Of a stretch of 11,316 nt of DNA, positions 6,670 through 11,316 are shown in pieces (position 1 is the first letter of the stretch; every line of letters begins with the position of its first letter). The notes beneath the pieces are model-generated. The model was not told the DNA's origin and did no database searches. It worked only from the letters and a program-made list of their open reading frames with translations. Both the position numbers and the translations under genes were made by a program. The DNA is from DASZCR01 sp035942915 (GTDB lineage Bacteria; Acidobacteriota; Blastocatellia; Pyrinomonadales; Pyrinomonadaceae): contig DASZCR010000353.1 of the NCBI GenBank assembly GCA_035942915.1, forward strand, positions 1 to 11,316, in the 5' to 3' direction.

Positions 6670-6761
6670 GCGCGGGACGAGAGAAGGCGTATGAGAAGGA
6701 GCGTCCACAGCAGCACGAGCAGCAGGAGAGCGCAGAGAATTTGGCGGCGTGAAAAGCTCAT
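6666..6761 (-). CDS. Putative 31-residue single-span membrane peptide overlapping miaA
   Basis: ATG at 6761 to TGA at 6666-6668, 31 residues. The first residues, MSFSRRQ, include two arginines. They are followed by an almost unbroken hydrophobic run, CALLLLVLLWTLLLIRLL, long enough for one membrane helix, and a short SSRA tail. The charge distribution predicts the N-terminus in the cytoplasm. The stop overlaps the miaA start as ATGA, and the ORF begins 33 bases after the glutaredoxin-like gene, so it fills the only sizeable gap in this part of the run. No good Shine-Dalgarno sequence is seen before its ATG. I recognise no family. Leucine-rich frames do arise by chance in GC-rich DNA, so the case rests on the hydrophobic pattern, the coupling overlap and the fit to the gap. 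Confidence 0.45.
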   Translation of the reverse strand: MSFSRRQILCALLLLVLLWTLLLIRLLSSRA

Positions 6762-6794
6762 CCCGAAAGTTGGCAGCTTCGGAGTCGGATGATG

Positions 6795-7037
6795 TCAGCG
6801 GAGAAACTCCGTCAACTCCGCTTCGCTCGGTCGCACGAGGGCGCGTCCTTCGCGCTCGAAGACGGGCACGAGATTCTGGCGCGTCAGTCTGTACATCGAG
6901 CGCAGTGCGCCGAAGTCTCTCGCCACGTCGCGTTCGGTGTAGGCGACGCCGTTTCTGTTCAGCCACGCACGCGCGCCCGCACAGAGCGGACAGCCCGGCA
7001 CGACGTAGAGAGTCACGCTCTTGTCTTTCTCGCTCAC
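6795..7037 (-). CDS. Small glutaredoxin/thioredoxin-fold protein
   Basis: An 80-residue protein with glutaredoxin layout: a beta strand VTLYVVPG, active site Cys16-Pro-Leu-Cys19 (GCPLCAGARAWLN), then the family segment NGVAYTERDV, and the cis-proline region NLVPVFEREG (Pro58) followed by a C-terminal helix (RPSEAELTEFL). It is probably a cytoplasmic thiol-disulfide oxidoreductase. CPLC is not the classic CPYC of glutaredoxins, so partner and electron donor (glutathione, thioredoxin reductase or other) cannot be told. The start is GTG at 7037, preceded by GGAGG with 9 bases of spacing, which supports this start. It follows the SpoIID gene by 19 bases, suggesting one transcript; a functional link to that exported protein is not evident. 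Confidence 0.83.
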   Translation of the reverse strand: MSEKDKSVTLYVVPGCPLCAGARAWLNRNGVAYTERDVARDFGALRSMYRLTRQNLVPVFEREGRALVRPSEAELTEFLR

Positions 7038-7056
7038 CGCGTTCCGCCTCCGCCAG

Positions 7057-9294
7057 CTAGTAGAGCCGTGTCACGTTGATGCCCGTGTAATAGGATTTCA
7101 GGATTTTATCGTAGCTCAAACCGGCGCGCGCCAGACCGTAAGCGCCGACCTGACACATGCCGACGCCGTGTCCCCACCCGCGCCCCTGAAAGATGAAGGC
7201 CGCGACGCGTCCCGTCTCGTCGTAGCGGCGTTCAATGACGAAGAGTTGCTCGCGCAGACCGAGCGCCGTGCGGATGCGACCGCCGGTGACGTGCGCGCTG
7301 CCTTGCGTGCCGATGACTTCGAGGTCGAGCGCGCGGCGCGATGCTCCGCGTGAACGCACGCGCAAATCGACGAGCGCGCCCGTGCGCCCCGTCGTCGTGC
7401 GCGCCAGACGCGAGGCCACTTCGGCGGGCGTCAATTCAACCGTCCAGTTGGCGTAGGAGGAGAAGCGGTCGGAGGCCGCGCCGTTCTGCGCCGGTCGCAC
7501 TTCCAGATAATCGACCTCGCCGCGCGCGTCCGTGTGAAAGACGACGGCTTCGCCGCCGACGAGAGTCAACTCGCGCACCTGATAGAGCGCGTCGCCGAAG
7601 GCGCGAAAGAGATAGGCTTGAGGTGCGCCGACGAGCACGCGGTCTGCGCCCTTGCCGGAGGGACGCAGCAGTAGACCGCCGTCGGCGGCGAGTCGCGTCG
7701 TCGCCTTGTGCAGACGCAGCAGGCCACGCGCTTCGCAGGCGTGCGCGACGGCGCGCAGGACGCGCGCACGTGAAAGCGTCTGGCGCGGGCGCAGCGTCGC
7801 ATCCGTGTAGAGCGAGAGATGGCCTTCGCGCAGCAGTTGCGCCACGTCTGCGCGGTTGTTGGCCGGTATCTCGTCGGCGTCGCGGAAGACGAGCAGGTAT
7901 TCCACGTCGGCGCGTGCGAGCAGCACGTCGCCGCGACTCTCGCCGTCGAGCGCGTGCGCGAGCGCGGTCGCAAAGGCCGGAGGTCGCACGGCCTCGCTCG
8001 TGACGGCGGGCGCGGACTGTCTCGCCAGCGTGGCGACGCCCGCGACGAGCGCGCGCACCTCCTCGACGGAGACGGGCGCGGCGAGCCATTCATCTGAGAG
8101 ACGCGTGGGCAACTGGAAGTTGTGCGCGGAAAGGAGCGCCGCATCGCGTGCGCTCGTGGCGTGCTCGGCTTCGCGCAGGGCGGCAGGCTCGCGCGTGGTA
8201 CGCAGGAGCGTGCGCGGTGCGAGCGCCTCGCGCTGCTCTTCAGACGCACATTCGCGCGCGCGCAGGTAACTGACCTGTTCGGCGTCGCCGCCGAAGATGT
8301 GCTCGCCGTGTTCGGTGCGTCCGCCGCACGTCGAGGTGTAGAGCGCGTTGATGGGGCGGCCTTTGTAGGTGGCGACGCGGCCACGCGTCTCCGCCACAGC
8401 GCGGTCGGTCAGAGGATGCTCGGTCGAGAGGCCGCCGTAGACCTGCGAGCGCGTCGTCGGCAGCAGGTCGAAGCCGTCGCGCGCAAACTGTCCGCGATTG
8501 CTGACGGCGTAGGTGCGTGCGGCGACGGCCTGCGCCTTGAGTGCTTCGAGCGCAGGGAAGCCGCCCGGCGATAGTTCGTTCGGCACGACGCCGCGCACGT
8601 AATCTTCCAGCCCGACGACGTTGACGACCGTCAGCGTCCCGCGCGCGTTCGGGAAGACTTCGAGACGGCCGCGATAGGCTTTCTCGTTGTACTTGAGCGG
8701 GTGAAGTGCCTCGTCCTCGGAGGCGAAAACGAGCGGCGCGCGCGAGTCGAAGAGCGGCGTCGTGCCCGTTGCGTAGACGATTGCGCCGCGCACGGGTGCG
8801 ACCGAACGGGAAGCCAGTTTGACGCCGGACGCGGGCTTGCGACGGCTCGCAGCCTCGCGCGGCGGCGCGTTCTTCTCAGACGCTTGATTGCCCGAAGGAG
8901 CCGCGCTCTCATCCGCTGCCGCCGCCATCGCCGAGCCTTCCAGAGAATCCGTCAGAGACGGGAGCGGACGCGGCTCGACACGCACGCGCGCGACTTCCAG
9001 AGGCGCGGGCGCAATCTTCGTGTCCGACGCGTTGAGGAGCCGCCCTGTCGTCGAGATGGTGGCTGAACGCGCGTCGGTCGCCAGACCGATGCGGATGAGG
9101 GGTTCGGCCGTCAGGCGCGGCGCGTCGGCCTGCGCCTGCGTCGCGGTTCCGGCATCGGGCGCAACGGTCGGCGCAACCGGGTTGACACGGCGCGGGCGGG
9201 TCTGCGGCGCGTCCTGCGCCGAGAGCGGCAGGACGCAGACGAGCGTGTACGAGATGAGCAGCGCGAGAACTCTGGCGCGCAATGAGGGATACAT
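7057..9294 (-). CDS. Exported SpoIID/LytB-domain protein with a large SLH-like insertion
   Basis: SpoIID proteins are lytic transglycosylases acting on glycan strands stripped of stem peptides, or related amidase enhancers. This 745-residue protein starts with a signal peptide (LALLISYTLVCVLPLSAQ, likely cut near residue 26) and a Pro/Ala-rich variable region to about 165. The SpoIID core runs from about 205: DYVRGVVPNELSP with the probable catalytic Glu240, PALEALKAQAVAARTYA (247-263), LYTSTCGGRTEHGE (318-331, Cys323). The core is interrupted by about 270 residues. It resumes near 615-650 and ends with GRGWGHGVGMCQVGAYGLARAG (704-725) and YYTGINVTRLY. The typical SpoIID length is about 340-400 residues. 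Part of the insertion, about 455-520, resembles an S-layer homology domain (see findings). GGAAG lies 3 bases before the ATG. chrA ends 62 bases upstream. The gene implies cell-wall remodelling rather than sporulation. Confidence 0.88.
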   Translation of the reverse strand: MYPSLRARVLALLISYTLVCVLPLSAQDAPQTRPRRVNPVAPTVAPDAGTATQAQADAPRLTAEPLIRIGLATDARSATISTTGRLLNASDTKIAPAPLEVARVRVEPRPLPSLTDSLEGSAMAAAADESAAPSGNQASEKNAPPREAASRRKPASGVKLASRSVAPVRGAIVYATGTTPLFDSRAPLVFASEDEALHPLKYNEKAYRGRLEVFPNARGTLTVVNVVGLEDYVRGVVPNELSPGGFPALEALKAQAVAARTYAVSNRGQFARDGFDLLPTTRSQVYGGLSTEHPLTDRAVAETRGRVATYKGRPINALYTSTCGGRTEHGEHIFGGDAEQVSYLRARECASEEQREALAPRTLLRTTREPAALREAEHATSARDAALLSAHNFQLPTRLSDEWLAAPVSVEEVRALVAGVATLARQSAPAVTSEAVRPPAFATALAHALDGESRGDVLLARADVEYLLVFRDADEIPANNRADVAQLLREGHLSLYTDATLRPRQTLSRARVLRAVAHACEARGLLRLHKATTRLAADGGLLLRPSGKGADRVLVGAPQAYLFRAFGDALYQVRELTLVGGEAVVFHTDARGEVDYLEVRPAQNGAASDRFSSYANWTVELTPAEVASRLARTTTGRTGALVDLRVRSRGASRRALDLEVIGTQGSAHVTGGRIRTALGLREQLFVIERRYDETGRVAAFIFQGRGWGHGVGMCQVGAYGLARAGLSYDKILKSYYTGINVTRLY

Positions 9295-9323
9295 CGACTT
9301 CCGTTCTCTTGAGGCGAAACCGT

Positions 9324-9345
9324 GCGCGGCGGGAGTCGGCCGCGC
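9324..9345. other. Inverted repeat in the chrA-spoIID gap
   Basis: GCGCGGC (9324-9330) and GCCGCGC (9339-9345) form a perfect 7-bp GC-rich stem with an 8-base loop in the 62-base gap. No T run follows on either strand, so it is not a canonical terminator. It could stabilise the chrA 3' end or cause partial termination, or be chance in GC-rich DNA. Confidence 0.3.
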
Positions 9346-9356
9346 GTCTCATACTA

Positions 9357-10748
9357 CTACTTTAAGATTTCATAGACGAGTCCGACAAGTCCGCCCACCA
9401 GCACGACCCAGAGCACGTCGGCCTTGAAACGCGAGAGCGCGATGAACGCCGCGCACGACAACACGGCGGCCATCCACTCGACGCCGCCCGCAAGCCCGCG
9501 CGGGAAGAGCACGGCCGCGCCGAAGACCAACGCCAGATTCAGAATCACGCCGACGACCGAAGCCGTCACGCCCGTCAGCGCGCCTGCCAGATGGCGGTTC
9601 CCGCGCACGACCTCGATGTAAGGCGCGCCGACGAGGATGAACAGGAACGACGGCAGAAACGTCACGTAAGTCGTCACGAGCGCGCCGAGAACGCCACTCA
9701 CCGCAGGACTCAAACCCTCCGGTGCGTTGTTCCAACCGGCCATAAAGCCGACGAACTGCAAGACCATGATGAGCGGCCCCGGCGTCGTCTCCGCCAGCGC
9801 CAGACCATCGACGGCCTGCGTCGGTGTAAGCCAGTCGAAAGGCGCGTGCGTGACGGCCTGCGTGACGTAGGCGAGCACGGCGTATGCGCCGCCGAAGGTG
9901 ACCAGCGCCGCCTTCGTGAAGAATAGATACTCGCCCGCGTGCAGGCTTCCCGCGCCGCGCCACCAGATGAGCGCGAAGAGCGGCACAGCCCACAGCACAA
10001 GCCCCGTGAGCAGGATTCTCAGGACGCGCCCGCGCGCCGGTCGCGTGTGCGGCGGAGGCGGGGCGTCGTCGTCAATCACGAGCGGAAGTTCGCCTGTCGT
10101 GTCGCCCGCCCGCCTCTTCTCGTCCGCTTCAGACTTGCCCTCCTGTCCACCGCCGGGCTTCGTCTGCGCGGCGGCGAACGCGGCAGGCCAGAGACGCACG
10201 CCGAAGAGTCCGATGAGCGCGGCAACGAGCACGATGACGGGGAAGGGCACGCGTAGGAAGAAGATTGAGGCGAAGGCGGCGGCCGCAATGGCGACGTGCG
10301 CGCGTCGCTTGAGAGCGCGGCCGCCGATTTTCCAGACTGCCTCGACGACGATGGCGACCACCACCGGCTTGAAGCCCGCGAGCAGTCCGGCGACCATCTC
10401 CGTGTTGCCGTAAGCCGCGTAGATGTATGAGAGCACCATCAGGATGAAGATTGAGGGGATGACGAAGAACGCACCCGCGACGATGCCGCCCCATGTGCGA
10501 TGCATCAACCATCCGATGTAGATGGCAAGCTGCTGCGCTTCGGGGCCGGGCAGCATCATGCAGTAGTTGAGCGCGTGCAGGAATCTCTCCTCGCTCAGCC
10601 AACGCCTGCGCTCGACCAACTCGCGGTGCATGATGGCAATCTGTCCGGCCGGGCCGCCGAAGGAAATCCAACCCAGTTTGACCCAGAAGCGAAACGCCTC
10701 GCCGAAGGAGACGACCCGCCGCCCACCCGTCTGACCTGTTTCACTCAT
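9357..10748 (-). CDS. chrA: ChrA-family chromate transporter (two-domain form)
   Basis: Inner-membrane protein of the CHR superfamily; characterised members export chromate using the proton-motive force. The 463 residues hold two homologous halves. Half one has KLGWISFGGPAGQIAIMHRE (FGGP at 30-33) and MLPGPEAQQLAIYIGW (65-80). Half two has ALVTFGGAYAVLAYV (FGG at 285-287) and TTPGPLIMVLQFVGF (321-335). Several hydrophobic spans lie in each half. Between them lies a hydrophilic linker of about 48 residues (194-241) rich in Gly, Glu, Asp and Pro. Length and duplication fit the long-chain ChrA group. The ATG at 10748 overlaps the stop of the upstream hydrolase gene as ATGA, and no Shine-Dalgarno sequence is evident there, so translation is probably coupled. 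No chromate regulator (ChrB) is visible, so the natural substrate in this organism is uncertain. The gene ends with a double stop, TAG TAG. Confidence 0.92.
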   Translation of the reverse strand: MSETGQTGGRRVVSFGEAFRFWVKLGWISFGGPAGQIAIMHRELVERRRWLSEERFLHALNYCMMLPGPEAQQLAIYIGWLMHRTWGGIVAGAFFVIPSIFILMVLSYIYAAYGNTEMVAGLLAGFKPVVVAIVVEAVWKIGGRALKRRAHVAIAAAAFASIFFLRVPFPVIVLVAALIGLFGVRLWPAAFAAAQTKPGGGQEGKSEADEKRRAGDTTGELPLVIDDDAPPPPHTRPARGRVLRILLTGLVLWAVPLFALIWWRGAGSLHAGEYLFFTKAALVTFGGAYAVLAYVTQAVTHAPFDWLTPTQAVDGLALAETTPGPLIMVLQFVGFMAGWNNAPEGLSPAVSGVLGALVTTYVTFLPSFLFILVGAPYIEVVRGNRHLAGALTGVTASVVGVILNLALVFGAAVLFPRGLAGGVEWMAAVLSCAAFIALSRFKADVLWVVLVGGLVGLVYEILK

Positions 10749-11316
10749 ATGTTTTCGAGCGCCTCGACGCCGAGCGTGTTGAACTGTCTGCGGACGCCGT
10801 TGATGTTGACGAAGGGCAGACGCCGAGCGTGTGTGCGGTTGGTAAGAAGAATAAGGATGGCCTCGCGTTGCGGGTCAATCCAGCAACTCGTGCCGGTAAA
10901 GCCGAGGTGGCCGAAACTGTCAGGCGAGAGCCGCGCTCCGGCCGTCGAGTCCTTCGTCGCGGCGAGTTGCCACGCAAACGAGCGCGCTTCGTCAAGCCCT
11001 TCCGTCATGTTCTCTCGAAAGAGCGTGCAGGTCGGGGGCGTGAGCAGGCGCGTGCTGGCGGCGAGAAACTGCGTGGCGATGTCGAGCGTTTCGCGCGCCG
11101 TCGAGAAGAGACCGGCGTGGCCGGCCGCGCCGCCGAGAAAGTGTGCGTTGCCGTCGTGGACTTCGCCCCAGATGACCTGTTCGCGCCAACCGCCGACGCC
11201 GCGCGCGGCGCTCGCCTCTCTGAGCGCGGCGTCCGTCTCGCACATCTCGCGCTCGTAGGCGTTGCCCGTCTCGCAGGCGGCCGTCTCCGTGCGGCGCGCG
11301 GCCTCCGGGTTGAAGA
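10745..11316 (-). CDS. Beta-lactamase-fold serine hydrolase, AmiE/YbbE-like, N-terminus missing
   Basis: Only the C-terminal 189 residues are visible; the frame runs off the right edge and the SxxK nucleophile motif is outside. The visible part carries the pattern of the class-C-like serine hydrolase group that includes Bacillus AmiE (YbbE), which removes peptides from MurNAc-peptides during wall recycling. It starts with GNAYEREMC (visible 17-25), then GEVHDGNAHFLGGAAGHAGLFSTA (about 50-73), with GHAGLF as a strong family marker. GHLGFTGTSCWIDP (about 135-148) occupies the place of the KTG box of beta-lactamases, and ILLTNRTH follows. Substrate assignment is inference; esterase or other peptidase activity is possible. 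No signal peptide can be judged. Its stop overlaps the chrA start (ATGA). Confidence 0.83.
   Translation of the reverse strand, partial: FNPEAARRTETAACETGNAYEREMCETDAALREASAARGVGGWREQVIWGEVHDGNAHFLGGAAGHAGLFSTARETLDIATQFLAASTRLLTPPTCTLFRENMTEGLDEARSFAWQLAATKDSTAGARLSPDSFGHLGFTGTSCWIDPQREAILILLTNRTHARRLPFVNINGVRRQFNTLGVEALENI

Noticed and set aside
6670..6966. A 99-codon N-terminal extension of MiaA in the same open frame
   Set aside because: It overlaps the glutaredoxin-like CDS and the small membrane ORF, is Arg-rich low-complexity sequence, and the MiaA fold begins right after the ATG at 6669.
9370..9993. A 207-codon - strand ORF in another frame of chrA
   Set aside because: Its Arg-rich translation lacks membrane segments, while the chrA frame carries all the ChrA signatures across the same bases.

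Overview
The window looks like a chromosomal housekeeping segment from a GC-rich, Gram-negative-type bacterium. My best guess is Acidobacteriota, class Blastocatellia. That rests on overall gene style, the gene mix and short heptamer repeats between genes; there is no rRNA or other decisive marker here. No tRNA, rRNA, CRISPR array, insertion sequence or phage gene is visible. Every intergenic gap is under 130 bases.

Layout. The first 2.45 kb (+ strand) holds the 3' part of rseP (site-2 protease) followed by ispG (MEP isoprenoid pathway), closed by a strong rho-independent terminator at 2479-2516. Everything from 2545 to the right edge is on the - strand. Read in the direction of transcription (right to left) it is: the C-terminal part of a beta-lactamase-fold serine hydrolase resembling AmiE/YbbE; chrA (chromate transporter family); a large SpoIID/LytB protein; a small glutaredoxin-like protein; an apparently unannotated 31-residue membrane peptide; miaA; hfq; tmk; holB; and a response regulator fused to an RsbW/SpoIIAB-type ATPase domain. 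Spacings are short: ATGA overlaps at hydrolase/chrA and at small peptide/miaA, and gaps of 19 to 76 bases elsewhere. Much of the run could therefore be co-transcribed. The two blocks converge at the terminator.

How the genes fit together. rseP and ispG are commonly grouped with dxr, so dxr may lie just left of the window. The right-hand part has a cell-wall theme: a putative muropeptide-processing hydrolase and a SpoIID-type glycan-strand enzyme, with chrA between them. The middle part is core information processing: tRNA modification (MiaA), RNA chaperone (Hfq), dTMP kinase and the clamp-loader subunit delta prime. The last gene is a probable signalling output protein able to link a phosphorelay to a partner-switch (anti-sigma-like) module.

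Most worth a second look: the 31-residue hydrophobic ORF overlapping the miaA start; an S-layer-homology-like segment inside the SpoIID protein; the REC-HATPase fusion; and short heptamer repeats that touch the miaA stop, form the tmk C-terminus and precede ispG. I did not find a wholly new defence or mobile system.
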